64,000 nucleotides of DNA from Peptoniphilaceae bacterium AMB_02 (GCA_036321625.1 CP143259.1:372001-436000); one strand, 5' to 3'. Counted from the first letter of the stretch, positions 8,429 through 18,047 are shown. Notes: generated by a model from the letters alone, not told the origin. Made by a program: numbers and translations.

Positions 8429-9214
8429 CTAATAACCTAAGAAGTGAGATTGTAATTCTATATATCCTCCGATTTTTATACGGTACATATCATTATCCAG
8501 AGATTTTATACTGGCATTTATACTTCCCCCTGGCTGTACTATATCAAATTCTGCATAATCAGCATCTTTCTCATTACAAAGATATATTGAGGCTGCTACT
8601 GTACCAGAACCACAGCTACCTTCACGAATCAATGTATCAGTTTGAGCAACGTAAACAAGTGGAACCATGGTAAGAGCGTTTGTGTCCAAGTACATAACTC
8701 CTGTAGCTTCAGGATTGTACAGAGTTTTAACTTTATGTAAAACCCTTGCAGTTAGGTCTTCATCCTCTTTCATATCAAGTGCTAATACATGCAAAATCCC
8801 ATCCAAATGAACTACAGGGAAAATCACGCCATCTATTTCTAATTCTGTAATTTTCTTTTCTACCATTAGTTCAATTCCGGCAGTGCTTTCATTAGTATTT
8901 GTGAAAGCCAAGACCGGAGTTTCTGCGCCTGATACTTCTATTAAAAATTCCTTTTCACCTTGAAGCTCTTCAAAAGCTAGAAACATTGCAAAACTTCTGG
9001 AAGCATTAGCACAAAACTCTCCTCCCATCATCTCCAGTCTACCGATCGTATTATCCAGTTTAGGTTCTTGTATAAATCCGACTTGTTCAATATTATAACC
9101 CGGTATAGCCATTAAACTCTCAGCAATTTCAATATAATGTTCACTGTTAATATTTCCGGGGACTAATGCAGTTATATTTCCGGCAGGGTTGGCAATTATA
9201 ACTTCTTTTCTCAT
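8429..9214 (-). CDS. DapF-like amino acid epimerase/racemase
   Basis: 261-residue protein of the diaminopimelate epimerase fold (PLP-independent, two-cysteine mechanism). Both expected cysteine regions are present, EMMGGEFCANASRSFA (about residues 60-75) and REGSCGSGTVAAS (about 205-217), one per lobe. The local motifs differ from housekeeping DapF (GNGxR and CGTG contexts), so a different amino acid substrate is likely; DapF-like histidine racemases are one known precedent. Its ATG overlaps the stop codon of the upstream acetyltransferase by one base, so the two are co-translated. Confidence 0.75.
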   Translation of the reverse strand: MRKEVIIANPAGNITALVPGNINSEHYIEIAESLMAIPGYNIEQVGFIQEPKLDNTIGRLEMMGGEFCANASRSFAMFLAFEELQGEKEFLIEVSGAETPVLAFTNTNESTAGIELMVEKKITELEIDGVIFPVVHLDGILHVLALDMKEDEDLTARVLHKVKTLYNPEATGVMYLDTNALTMVPLVYVAQTDTLIREGSCGSGTVAASIYLCNEKDADYAEFDIVQPGGSINASIKSLDNDMYRIKIGGYIELQSHFLGY

Positions 9215-9651
9215 TAAGTGACCTCCTTCTCCATCATTACATGTGGAATCCCCTTATAATCAAAAACTTGTGAAGTAGTTTCATATCCTAGGGATTCATA
9301 AAAACCCTTTGCGGTTGTTCTTCCTTTTAGGGACAGCTTTTTTATCCCCAGTTTTTTCGCAGATTCATGTATTTTATCCATCATTAGCTTGCCGTAACCA
9401 AGACCTCGAAACTGATCGAGTACAATTACGGCTCGAACTATTCCTTCATTGTTTTCTGTAGGTTTCAAGAATGCCATAGATATCATTCTCTCGCCTAGGA
9501 AGCCGGCATACATTTCAGATTCGAAATCATCTGATAAGTCATCATCATAAATACTTAATCCTTGAGGCCTTCTAAAAACCTCATCTCTTATTTCGAGAGA
9601 GATTTTATACTCTTGGCTATTGATATCAAATTTTCTAATTAAAAAATTCAT
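9214..9651 (-). CDS. GNAT family N-acetyltransferase
   Basis: 145-residue acetyl-CoA-dependent acetyltransferase. The central VIVLDQFRGLGYGKLMMDKI carries the Q/RxxGxG/A acetyl-CoA pyrophosphate-binding loop, and FYESLGYETTS is the usual C-terminal motif. AGGGGGAT precedes the ATG. It is the first gene of a two-gene minus-strand unit with the DapF-like epimerase; possibly the two act on the same amino compound. Substrate unknown. Confidence 0.85.
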   Translation of the reverse strand: MNFLIRKFDINSQEYKISLEIRDEVFRRPQGLSIYDDDLSDDFESEMYAGFLGERMISMAFLKPTENNEGIVRAVIVLDQFRGLGYGKLMMDKIHESAKKLGIKKLSLKGRTTAKGFYESLGYETTSQVFDYKGIPHVMMEKEVT

Positions 9652-9908
9652 ATAATCCCCCTTAAAATGTATAATAAATGTACTTCATTATATATATACC
9701 TCAATTTTGTAAAAATAATTATTTTTATTAAAACTTAGACAAAAGTATCGATATACATCATTGAATATGGTCATAGTAATCACTTTTAATAATGATACTT
9801 TGATGCGAATGATTTAATACAATGCATAGATTAAGTATTGTAACAAAGGGTATATTAAATAAAAGAGATAATCTATATTACCTTAAAACAATTTGGGGAG
9901 TGATATTT

Positions 9909-11420
9909 ATGAAAATCAAAAACAACATACTGAACTTACTGATTCCGGTTTTAGTACTTACGATTTTTTTGCTCGCCGGATGTAATGAGACTACAAAGAA
10001 TGGTGGAAGGATAATTACGGATAATGAAAAGCAAAATGATAAAACTCTGGGTAAAGATAATGAAAATAATGAAAAAATCAATGATAATACGAAAACTAAA
10101 CTAACTGAAGAATCTGATAAAACAAAAGATGATAAAGTGGAGAAGGAAGAAAAGTCTGAGACTGCGCCTGAAGAATTAAATATAGCAGTATACAATCTCA
10201 AAGATCCTGTTATCGATAGAATATTACCCTATACTGTAAATGATAAAACAATTAATCCAGAGATTATGATTCCACAAATTACTCCTATTAACGATGATAT
10301 TGAAAATTTTAATTATCAGATGAAGGAACTAGCCATAGATTATGCTGAAACTTTTAGTTATGGAGAAGAATACCAAAACGAAACACCCGATTCAATAAAT
10401 TATGAATCTTATAAAACAAATGGCGTACTAACAGTTATAATAAAGCATGATAGTAAAAATATGGGGTACATAAAACCACTTGAAAATGCAATCAGTATCG
10501 ATGTATATACAGGTGAGGTTTTATCAAATAACGAATTAATTGAAAGAGCTAAGATACCCGAATTTATTGAAAAACTCGAATCCTCAATAAATGAAGATTT
10601 GAATGCTTTTAAAGAATTTCACACCCCTGAGGAGTATTCCTATTTAAGGGCTAATACCTTAGTAAAAAATTGGAATAAATACTATGGTATTGAACCAATT
10701 TATTCTTGGTCTACAGAAAATGGAAATAGGAACTATAAACCGACAGAGGTCTATGGCGATCAACATGAAGCTGTTTCATATCTTTCTGAATCAGGACAGT
10801 TGATATATACCAAAACGATAGAGACTCCGGCGGCAAGTGGTGAAGATTATAGAACCTTTCAACCGATAAATCAAAATAATCACAGGCCTGAAATAAATCC
10901 GGCTTATGAGCATTTTGCTAAAACACTAAAAATAGATTCCAGTAAAGAAAATGCGCCACTAGCATTTATTGGACACCTTGGAGAGACTGCAAGCACGACC
11001 GGAATCGAAAAAATTAACAGTCTTGTAGATGAATCAATACTTGCTCTTAAAGATATAATGAGAATTAATGAAAATGCTATGGATCCGTATAAATTCTCGA
11101 CACTTTACTTAATCATCCCCAAATATAATGATACATGTATTTTCTTCTCAAATGCAAACAGTAAAGGTTATTCATTTCATATTAACATTGATACAATGAA
11201 TACTCTATTTAACACATATCAAGATCACGAGCTTTCAAATTGTGAGGTGAGAGTCCAGCATAGGGATAAAATGGTTATATTTAAGCCTAAACTGGACGAG
11301 GGATACAACTTAACAGAACTACCTAAAGAAATAGTAGATATAAGTAAAAATATTGGTAGATCTAATTTTACTGAAGTAAGTAATGAAGTATTTAAGTTTT
11401 TTGAGTATTTTAATGATTAA
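9909..11420 (+). CDS. Lipoprotein with DUF4163/DUF3298-like region, paralogue of the gene at 6810
   Basis: 503-residue predicted lipoprotein. ATG 9909 is preferred over upstream starts because GGGGAG lies just ahead and it begins a classic signal peptide ending FLLAGC. A ~75-residue Lys/Glu/Asp/Asn linker follows, then PQITPINDDIENFNYQMKEL, SYKTNGVLTVIIKHD and ISIDVYTGEVLSNNELI, aligned in order with the gene at 6810. The C-terminal region (LYLIIPKYNDTCIFF, VRVQHRDKMV) also matches the paralogue. Likely an extracytoplasmic sensor or wall-associated lipoprotein; function unknown. Confidence 0.75.
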   Translation: MKIKNNILNLLIPVLVLTIFLLAGCNETTKNGGRIITDNEKQNDKTLGKDNENNEKINDNTKTKLTEESDKTKDDKVEKEEKSETAPEELNIAVYNLKDPVIDRILPYTVNDKTINPEIMIPQITPINDDIENFNYQMKELAIDYAETFSYGEEYQNETPDSINYESYKTNGVLTVIIKHDSKNMGYIKPLENAISIDVYTGEVLSNNELIERAKIPEFIEKLESSINEDLNAFKEFHTPEEYSYLRANTLVKNWNKYYGIEPIYSWSTENGNRNYKPTEVYGDQHEAVSYLSESGQLIYTKTIETPAASGEDYRTFQPINQNNHRPEINPAYEHFAKTLKIDSSKENAPLAFIGHLGETASTTGIEKINSLVDESILALKDIMRINENAMDPYKFSTLYLIIPKYNDTCIFFSNANSKGYSFHINIDTMNTLFNTYQDHELSNCEVRVQHRDKMVIFKPKLDEGYNLTELPKEIVDISKNIGRSNFTEVSNEVFKFFEYFND

Positions 11421-11423
11421 AAT

Positions 11424-11447
11424 AAAGCGGCCGTTAGGTCGCTTTTA
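11424..11447 (+). terminator. Terminator after the second paralogous lipoprotein
   Basis: AAAGCGGCC gtta GGTCGCTTTT; short T tail. Confidence 0.65.
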
Positions 11448-11501
11448 AATTAGAGCCAAACCCTAATAAAGAACAAGGTTTTTTTGAGGTTATATTTTTC
11501 C

Positions 11502-11715
11502 GGCTCCATCTTTTGGCAGTCGAATTCTGGTAAATCACCTTGTTCTTCTAATGGCTCCATCTGACGAGGGAGCTGTCTGCGATAGCAGACTGAGGGAGAG
11601 ATATACAAAGGAATTCGAAGAATTCTACTGCTATACTTGAACTCACTACGAACTACTTCCATACTTACAACCATCTTCACACTTCCACGTTTGTTACCAT
11701 GACTAATCTAATGGA
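11502..11715 (+). repeat. Intergenic hairpin repeat, B-type copy
   Basis: Contains the shared elements CATCTTTTGGCAGTCGAATT, then GGCTCCATCTGACGAGGGAG, the variable hairpin GTCTGC-gata-GCAGAC (11575-11590), TGAGGGAGAG, the EcoRI-like GAATTCgaaGAATTC palindrome (11611-11625) and a tail with CACTTCCACGTTTGT. The same parts recur at 34.7 kb (inverted) and 54.7-55.1 kb. No coding potential. Confidence 0.85.
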
Positions 11716-11973
11716 GAAAGAAACTTCTTTTTTGCAATTATCCAAAGTATTTATCATGAAAATCTAAAATACATTAAAGTAGAAGCTGTAAACTCCTAAT
11801 CCGGTTGATGCTTTTTTATTTAAACTTTCGAAGTATAAATCTAAAATTTAAAAGAATTGACCATTATTTAATCTAATACTAAAAAATCTTCATTTAGAAT
11901 GAGGATTTTTCTAATATTTAACGAGTATTTTAATATTTCCATACCAATATTTTTCGTTAATTCGATACAATAC
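11716..11973. other. AT-rich non-coding spacer
   Basis: No open frame of note. It holds a small hairpin with a T tail at 11881-11911 (AAATC-TCATT tag AATGAGGATTTTT), likely a terminator, ahead of the serine operon promoter. Confidence 0.6.
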
Positions 11974-12002
11974 TTGTTTAAAGGGATAAATTGTGATAGA
12001 AT
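11974..12002 (+). promoter_or_regulatory. Promoter of the serine operon
   Basis: TTGTTT (11974-11979), 17-bp spacer, TAGAAT (11997-12002), 30 bp ahead of the aminotransferase ATG, which has a strong AAGGAGGT site. Confidence 0.6.
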
Positions 12003-12032
12003 AGGAGAAATTTATAAAAAAAGGAGGTACAT

Positions 12033-13118
12033 ATGCATACTAAACTATTTATACCCGGACCGGTAGATGTAAGGAAAGATGTATTAAATAAAATGGCGAA
12101 TCCTCAAATCGGTCACAGAGGTAAAGAAGCATCTGAGCTTCAAGAAAGAATTGAAGAAAAACTGAAAGTAGTATTTAAGACGAAAAATCATGTTCTGATT
12201 TCAACATCTTCAGGATCAGGACTAATGGAAGGTGCAATCAGATCGTTTACAAAGAAAAGGGCAGCAGTTTTTTCGTGTGGTGCATTTGGAGATAAATTCT
12301 ACAAAATATGTACCGCCAATGGTGTTCCAGCAGATGTATGTAAGATCGAAATGGGGAAAGGATTTTCTCCACAAGAGGTTATCGACTTTCTAAACAAGGG
12401 TGATTACGACTTACTTACATTACAGCATAACGAGACATCAACAGGTGTTACAAACCCCATAGGCGAAATAATTGCTTCGGTTAAAGAATGGCATCCCGAG
12501 ATAATTATCGTTGTAGATGCGGTCAGTTCGCTTGGCGGTATGGATATCCCTGCTGATGATTGGGGAATTGATGTATTGATTACATCATCACAAAAATGTA
12601 TTGGACTCCCTGCAGGTATTTCATTTGCATCTATTAGTGAGAGAGCTATCGAAAAGGCAAGAGGAATTGAAAATAGAGGGCTTTATTTTGACTATGTGAC
12701 TCTCTATGATTTTAATTTAGAAAAACATCAATACCCTTCCACTCCTACTCTACCTCATATGTTTGCACTTGATTATCAATTGGATAGAATCCTTGAAGAA
12801 GGCCTTGAAAATAGATACGCTAGACATAGAGCTCTGGCAGACATGGTTAGAGAGTTTGCTGAAAAGTACTTTAAACTCTTTGTTGAAGATGAAAAGCTTA
12901 GATCAGACACGGTTACTTGTATAGCGAATACCAGAAATATCGATATTGGAGAGCTGAACAAAAAATTAACTGAAAGAGGATATATAATATCAAATGGCTA
13001 CAAAGCACTTAAGGACATAACTTTTAGAATATCTCATATGGCAGATTATACTGAAGAAGATGTAAGAGGACTGCTCGATGCCATGATTGAAGTATTGGGA
13101 TTAGAGGTGGATGATTAA
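12033..13118 (+). CDS. Class V aminotransferase (serine/phosphoserine-glyoxylate/pyruvate type)
   Basis: 361-residue PLP enzyme of the alanine-glyoxylate/serine-pyruvate aminotransferase group. Visible features are the N-terminal FIPGPVDVRKDVL, the PLP phosphate region STSSGSGLMEGAIR, the Asp contacting the PLP pyridine (VVDAVSSLGG), and the Schiff-base lysine in ITSSQKCIGLPAG. It starts a three-gene operon with SerA and a DUF1015 protein, a conserved arrangement in which it probably performs the phosphoserine aminotransferase step. Excellent AAGGAGGT ribosome binding site. Confidence 0.9.
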   Translation: MHTKLFIPGPVDVRKDVLNKMANPQIGHRGKEASELQERIEEKLKVVFKTKNHVLISTSSGSGLMEGAIRSFTKKRAAVFSCGAFGDKFYKICTANGVPADVCKIEMGKGFSPQEVIDFLNKGDYDLLTLQHNETSTGVTNPIGEIIASVKEWHPEIIIVVDAVSSLGGMDIPADDWGIDVLITSSQKCIGLPAGISFASISERAIEKARGIENRGLYFDYVTLYDFNLEKHQYPSTPTLPHMFALDYQLDRILEEGLENRYARHRALADMVREFAEKYFKLFVEDEKLRSDTVTCIANTRNIDIGELNKKLTERGYIISNGYKALKDITFRISHMADYTEEDVRGLLDAMIEVLGLEVDD

Positions 13119-13119
13119 A

Positions 13120-14028
13120 ATGAAAAGAGTTCTGATTGCCGATGGGATGGATCCTCAAAAGATTGAAGAACTTATCGATAGAGGATTTGAAATAATAGAT
13201 AAAAGAGTAGATAGTGAAGAGCTTCTAGATACAGTTAAAGTAGTCGATGCATTAGTAGTACGATCAAGAACAAAGGTGAATAAAAATGTTGTAGATGCGG
13301 CAGCAGAGGCCGGAAGACTTAAAGTCGTAATAAGAGCAGGTATTGGACTGGATAATATTGATTTAGAAGCATGTTCAAATGCCGGGATTGAAGTATATAA
13401 TACACCGAATTCCAGTGCAAATGCTGTTGCAGAACTTGCCCTTGGACAGATGATTTCAATATCCAGAAATGTAGACCTAGCAAATATTGAACTGAAAAAG
13501 GGTCTATGGAATAAAGAAAAATATATGGGCGTGGAATTATCAGGAAAAACATTGGGGTTAATAGGATACGGGAGAATTGCCTGTGAACTAGCTAAGAAAG
13601 CGAATGCACTTGGCATGAATGTAATTTTTACCAGTAGAAGTGATAAAAAATGTGAAGAATTTAGACAAGTGGACTTGAACCAGCTTTTATCAGAGTCGGA
13701 CTACATTTCAGTTCATATACCCGGTGGCAAGGCAAATCATTACTTTATAAATGAGCCTGAGTTTAACAAGATGAAGGATGGAGTTTATCTGATAGATCTT
13801 GCTAGAGGTGGAATAGTGTGCGAAAGAGCACTTATTGAAGCACTTAATTCCGGAAAAGTAAGAGCTGCCGCGGTGGATGTATTTGAGTGTGAGCCCTCAG
13901 ATAATACGGAATTACTTTGTCATCCAAAAGTATCAGTGACACCTCATATAGGAGCTTCAACATATGAAGCTCAGAAAAATATAGGTACTGAAGTAGTGGA
14001 GAGGTTGGTGGATAGATTATATGGTTAA
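13120..14028 (+). CDS. serA: D-3-phosphoglycerate dehydrogenase (short form, no regulatory domain)
   Basis: 302-residue D-2-hydroxyacid dehydrogenase that oxidises 3-phosphoglycerate, the first step of serine synthesis. It has the substrate-domain RAGIGLDNIDLEAC, the NAD-binding LGLIGYGRIACELAKKA, and catalytic Arg/Glu/His regions (LARGGIV, PHIGAST). It lacks the C-terminal ACT domain, as in short clostridial forms, so serine feedback is not expected through that domain. ATG 13120 is chosen because GAGGTGG lies 8 nt upstream; ATG 13111 would be too close. It begins 1 bp after the aminotransferase stop. Confidence 0.9.
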   Translation: MKRVLIADGMDPQKIEELIDRGFEIIDKRVDSEELLDTVKVVDALVVRSRTKVNKNVVDAAAEAGRLKVVIRAGIGLDNIDLEACSNAGIEVYNTPNSSANAVAELALGQMISISRNVDLANIELKKGLWNKEKYMGVELSGKTLGLIGYGRIACELAKKANALGMNVIFTSRSDKKCEEFRQVDLNQLLSESDYISVHIPGGKANHYFINEPEFNKMKDGVYLIDLARGGIVCERALIEALNSGKVRAAAVDVFECEPSDNTELLCHPKVSVTPHIGASTYEAQKNIGTEVVERLVDRLYG

Positions 14029-15229
14029 ACTAAGATCGTTCAAAGCTTTTAGACCGAGCTTTGATGATGCAGAGATAATTGCGGAACTGCCATATGATGT
14101 TATGTCAACTGATGAAGCTCGGGAAATAATAAAAGTAAATCCAAGGTCTATAATAGGGATTGACAGAGCAGAAGCTCACTTTGACAATATAGAATATAAT
14201 GACCCCGCAGTATATAAAAAAGCGAGAGAGCTTTTTAAAGAAATAATTAAAAGCGGTGAACTAAAACAGGACGAGGACTCATCCATATACCTATATGTCC
14301 AAGAATTTAAAGGGAAAACTCAAAAAGGCATAGTAGCTTTGTCCTCAGCCGAAGACTACTTAAATAAAAAGATAAAAGTCCATGAAAAGACGATTGCAGA
14401 AAAGGAAGTTGATAGAACAAACCATATAGACATAACGGGATATCATCTAGGTCCGATTTTCTTACTATACGAGACGAATAAAAAAATAGAAAATATCATA
14501 AATGAAACTATAAAAAATGATAATGTTTTATTTGACTTTGAAAAAAACGGAGTTAGAAATACCGGTTATAAAATTATCGATTCAGAAGGAATCATCGAAG
14601 CCTTTAACGAAATAGAAAACACCTATATAGCAGATGGTCATCACAGGTCAAAATCAGCTATTAATGTTTATCTAAAAGACAGGGAAAATAATACAAGAAG
14701 AGAATCGGATTATTTTCTCTCGGTGCTATTTTCTAAAGATGATATCAATGTCATGGCTTATAATAGATACCTTCGTTCTTTAAAAGGACTTAAGACAGAA
14801 GAGGTTTTTGATGCATTAAGAAAATATTACGAAGTAGAAGAGCTTAAAGAATTCACTGAACCTGGGCAAAAGTATGAACTTTCTGTGTACCATGATAAAA
14901 AATCTTATAAGCTTACACTCAAAGACGAATATAAAAACTCTGATGTCCTGAAAGACCTTGACGTATCCAGTTTGCAAAAATATGTACTGAACGGTATTTT
15001 CGGCATTGAAGATCCTACTGTTGAAGATGATCTAGAGTTTGTAGGAGGAATACGAGGAATTAACCATTTAAAAACATTAGTCGATAAAAACGGAGGCATT
15101 GCCTTTTCCATGTACCCAACTTCAGCAGAAGACTTACTGTCTGTTGCTGGAAGAGGGGATATGATGCCTGCCAAATCAACATGGTTTGAACCAAAGCTTT
15201 TAAATGGACTATTTGTGCACGAAATGTAG
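14021..15229 (+). CDS. DUF1015 family protein (serine operon)
   Basis: 402-residue protein recognisable as DUF1015/SerC-operon-associated by the N-terminal RSFKAFRPSFDDAEIIAELP, the central YIADGHHRSKSA and the C-terminal FSMYPTSAEDLLSVAGRGDM followed by PAKSTWFEPK. The HHR motif and conserved acidic residues suggest a kinase-like or nucleotide-using enzyme; members of this family have been linked to serine metabolism. It overlaps serA by 8 bp, so coupled translation is likely. Confidence 0.85.
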   Translation: MVKLRSFKAFRPSFDDAEIIAELPYDVMSTDEAREIIKVNPRSIIGIDRAEAHFDNIEYNDPAVYKKARELFKEIIKSGELKQDEDSSIYLYVQEFKGKTQKGIVALSSAEDYLNKKIKVHEKTIAEKEVDRTNHIDITGYHLGPIFLLYETNKKIENIINETIKNDNVLFDFEKNGVRNTGYKIIDSEGIIEAFNEIENTYIADGHHRSKSAINVYLKDRENNTRRESDYFLSVLFSKDDINVMAYNRYLRSLKGLKTEEVFDALRKYYEVEELKEFTEPGQKYELSVYHDKKSYKLTLKDEYKNSDVLKDLDVSSLQKYVLNGIFGIEDPTVEDDLEFVGGIRGINHLKTLVDKNGGIAFSMYPTSAEDLLSVAGRGDMMPAKSTWFEPKLLNGLFVHEM

Positions 15230-15262
15230 TAATGAGAATTAAATAGGAATCCATAATGAACT

Positions 15263-15319
15263 GAACCCATAAGTTATCACAGAACCACTACCTGGTAACA
15301 ATATGGGTTCTTTTTTTGA
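15263..15319 (+). terminator. Terminator of the serine operon
   Basis: GAACCCAT (15263-15270) pairs with ATGGGTTC (15303-15310), followed by seven T. Confidence 0.8.
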
Positions 15320-15413
15320 TTATTTAATACTTATAAAGAATTATTAATAATCCGGTAAAGGAAATTTTATGTGCTATTATTAAATATAATACAACGCTTG
15401 AAAGGAGTAAAAC

Positions 15414-15587
15414 ATGTTAGCTTTTATTAAAGTATTTCTCATTTATATATCAATAGTAGTAGCTGTGTGTTTTGCTATTGCCAGGATAGTCTATATAGTT
15501 TTAAAATTACTCGGAAAAGATACCAAGTATCCAATAATTGAGAAATTAGGAAAGTTTACAAATTTCATTTCTGGGGAAGATTTATAG
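15414..15587 (+). CDS. Small single-pass membrane protein, 57 aa
   Basis: Starts MLAFIKVFLIYISIVVAVC with one strong transmembrane segment (about residues 5-29), then a basic, soluble tail ending NFISGEDL. AAGGAG lies 8 nt before the ATG. Too short for family assignment by eye; the good ribosome binding site and clean membrane profile argue for a real gene. Confidence 0.6.
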   Translation: MLAFIKVFLIYISIVVAVCFAIARIVYIVLKLLGKDTKYPIIEKLGKFTNFISGEDL

Positions 15588-15703
15588 TATAAAAAGTAAG
15601 TTGTAAAATCAGTATGGTTTTATAAGGAATGCTTGTGCCTATTTATATATAATACATCAAAAGAGCTATTGAAGTTACATATATCAATAATGAGAATTTA
15701 GTA

Positions 15704-15890
15704 TTTGAAAGCCTCCATCTGACGAGGGAGGTGGGTCGCCTAAGCGACTCGGAGGGAGAGAAACACAAAGAGCGACATCTTCACGTCGCTACATTAAAAG
15801 TCTTATTTCTAACCTCAAACCTCGTACATCTTACATCTGCTTTTCAGGTAGGTTTCATATAAAGAATTCCCCAAATATAAGTAATTACAG
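15704..15890 (+). repeat. Intergenic hairpin repeat, A-type copy
   Basis: TTTGAAAGCCTCC, then ATCTGACGAGGGAGGTGG, variable hairpin GTCGC-ctaa-GCGAC (15735-15748), TCGGAGGGAGAG, then the second hairpin AGCGACATCTTCACGTCGCT and a tail containing GGTTTCATATAAAGAATTCC. The same order recurs at 34985, 35322 and 40635. Confidence 0.85.
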
Positions 15891-16031
15891 GTAAAACAAG
15901 AGTGGATTATAATACACATAAATGTTCAATCCCAGGTAAGTTATTGAATGAATATATGGATGTTTTATGTACTAGGATGCAAAATACCTCAAGAATAAAG
16001 AAAAGGCTTTTGCTGCAAGTGACAAATATTT

Positions 16032-16208
16032 GCAGATGCACTGGCAATTGCTCCGGTAGCTTACATTAAATCAATGCCAATACTATTGGTTAAGAAAGAT
16101 GAAGTACCTGAAGTAATAAAAACTGAGATTAGGGAAATGGATGAAATAGTTGTAATCGGAGGAGAAGGAACCATTTCTAAATCTGCTAAAGAGATCTTAG
16201 CTAAATAA
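16032..16208 (+). pseudogene. Remnant of a cell-wall-binding repeat 2 protein
   Basis: Frame at 16032-16208 encodes ADALAIAPVAYIKSMPILLV and ending DEIVVIGGEGTISKSAKEIL, the second half of a CW_binding_2 repeat. Upstream bases fit ASDKY only after restoring one missing T, so it is truncated and frameshifted, with no start or signal peptide. It resembles the repeats at 33.5-34.4 kb and is probably a decayed copy. Confidence 0.75.
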
Positions 16209-16227
16209 TATCACATATCCTTCCACC

Positions 16228-16262
16228 AAACCCGGCAAATTAACTTTGCCGGGTTTGTTTTT
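16228..16262 (+). terminator. Strong terminator after the wall-protein remnant
   Basis: Perfect AAACCCGGCAAA / TTTGCCGGGTTT stem followed by GTTTTT. Confidence 0.85.
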
Positions 16263-16360
16263 CATTTAAATGGTTTTACACTAAGATAATAAAGTATTAA
16301 TAAATATGATAATATCATTTGGCAACTGTGATATACTCAAATTGGATTGGAGGGGAGTTA

Positions 16361-17944
16361 ATGTTTGGAAAGACTAAAAAATATTTAAGGAAGATTTATG
16401 GGAAGCCTACTGACAATGTTTATAAACCTGATGTTAATGTCAATGTAAGGTATCATTATGACTATGTTAGAAGGCAGAGTCGTGATTTTATGATAGATGA
16501 TATTACATGGGATGATTTGAATATGGACAGGATTTATGAGAAATCGAATCATTGTTTAACTACTTCAGGAGAGCAGTATTTGTACTATATGTTAAGGTCT
16601 CCAAGTAGGGAAGAAGTAGAGTATAGGGACAAGTGTGAACGAATCAAGTTTTTAGAAGAGAATGAAGATATTAGGGACAGTTTGAGGCAGAAATTGTATA
16701 AACTCGGTAGGAATAAGGTTGCCGACATCTTCAATTTCATAAAAGATGAAAAGACTAATTATGAGAAACTAATCTTTTATATTGCGATGGGGCTGACCTT
16801 TATCATCACGCTGATACTTGCGATTCTAAATTACAAAGTCTATCTTAAATACACTACTATGATTGCAATAATAAATATAATTCTATACGAGTCCATAACT
16901 AAGAAAAGTCAGGTAAGATATGTAACTATCAATTATGCCTTGGGAATAATAAGGACCTCAAGTAAACTGGTGGCAGAGCTTAAAAAGTCGGGTCAGACAC
17001 CGAGTGAGGAGGTACTTAATGCTCTTGCAAAACTGAATCCTCTCAGAATATATGGAGGATTTTCGGCAGTTAAGACAGGAAGTCCTATGGAGTTAATCGA
17101 TGCGCTTACACTTCTGGTCCTAATACGATTGGAACTTGTGGTAAGCAAGATAAGTAAGTTTAGGGATGAATTGTTTATACTTCACAGTTTTGTTGGAGAA
17201 ATTGATGCCTCTATCGCAGTAGGATCATATAAAAAGTGTTGTGAGAACATAACTACTCCGCAAATAGAATTTAATGCAGATGCTAAACCATATATAAAAT
17301 GTATCGACGCTTTTCATCCACTAGTGGAAAACTGTGTTTCCAATTCAATAGATACTGAAAAATCAATACTTATAACCGGCTCAAATGCCTCCGGAAAATC
17401 TACTTATCTTAAAACTATAGGATTAAATGTAATCCTGGCTCAGAGTCTTTGTTTTAATTTTGCAAAAGAATACTCGGCAACTTCATTTGATACCATGTCC
17501 TCAATGGCTATCTCAGACGACATAGTCGAAGGAGACAGTTATTATGTAGCCGAAATAAAATCTCTTAAGAGAATACTTGACTACTCGGCAGGTGGAAGTA
17601 GGATATTTTGTATACTGGATGAGTTGTTGAGAGGAACCAATACTGTAGAAAGAGTGGCTGCAGCAAGTACCATTCTTGAAGAACTCGCCGGCAATAATCT
17701 TATCTGTATAGCTGCTACTCATGATATCGAATTAACTAGATTATTGGCAAATAAATACAATCAATTCCATTTTAGGGAAGAGGTTGTAGAAGATGAGATG
17801 ACTTTTGATTACAAGATACATGAAGGACCAACCAAGTCTCGTAATGCCATTAAACTGCTATCCATAATGGGATTCAAACCTGAGACTATTAAAAATTCAG
17901 AATCCAGGGCAGGAAGATTTATTACAACCGGGATTTGGAGTTAA
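16361..17944 (+). CDS. Membrane-anchored MutS-like ATPase
   Basis: 527-residue protein with a C-terminal MutS-type ABC ATPase: Walker A ITGSNASGKSTYLK, Walker B FCILDELLRGTN and the switch ATHDIELT. The N-terminal half lacks the mismatch-recognition domain and instead has two transmembrane segments (about residues 130-172). This architecture is the uncharacterised MutS-related DNA mismatch repair family of Firmicutes, distinct from MutS and MutS2. ATG 16361 is chosen for the GGAGGGGAG site 5 nt upstream. Not obviously in an operon. Confidence 0.85.
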   Translation: MFGKTKKYLRKIYGKPTDNVYKPDVNVNVRYHYDYVRRQSRDFMIDDITWDDLNMDRIYEKSNHCLTTSGEQYLYYMLRSPSREEVEYRDKCERIKFLEENEDIRDSLRQKLYKLGRNKVADIFNFIKDEKTNYEKLIFYIAMGLTFIITLILAILNYKVYLKYTTMIAIINIILYESITKKSQVRYVTINYALGIIRTSSKLVAELKKSGQTPSEEVLNALAKLNPLRIYGGFSAVKTGSPMELIDALTLLVLIRLELVVSKISKFRDELFILHSFVGEIDASIAVGSYKKCCENITTPQIEFNADAKPYIKCIDAFHPLVENCVSNSIDTEKSILITGSNASGKSTYLKTIGLNVILAQSLCFNFAKEYSATSFDTMSSMAISDDIVEGDSYYVAEIKSLKRILDYSAGGSRIFCILDELLRGTNTVERVAAASTILEELAGNNLICIAATHDIELTRLLANKYNQFHFREEVVEDEMTFDYKIHEGPTKSRNAIKLLSIMGFKPETIKNSESRAGRFITTGIWS

Positions 17945-17990
17945 AAATACTTTAAAGCTAAGTAAAATATTAAATTATTTATCAAAAGAC

Positions 17991-18019
17991 TTGCATTAAT
18001 TATCTAGATGATGTATAAT
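17991..18019 (+). promoter_or_regulatory. Promoter of the histidine operon
   Basis: TTGCAT (17991-17996), 17-bp spacer, TATAAT (18014-18019); about 28 bp before the leader peptide start. Confidence 0.75.
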
Positions 18020-18047
18020 CCAATAAACACTTTAGAGGAGTAATGAG

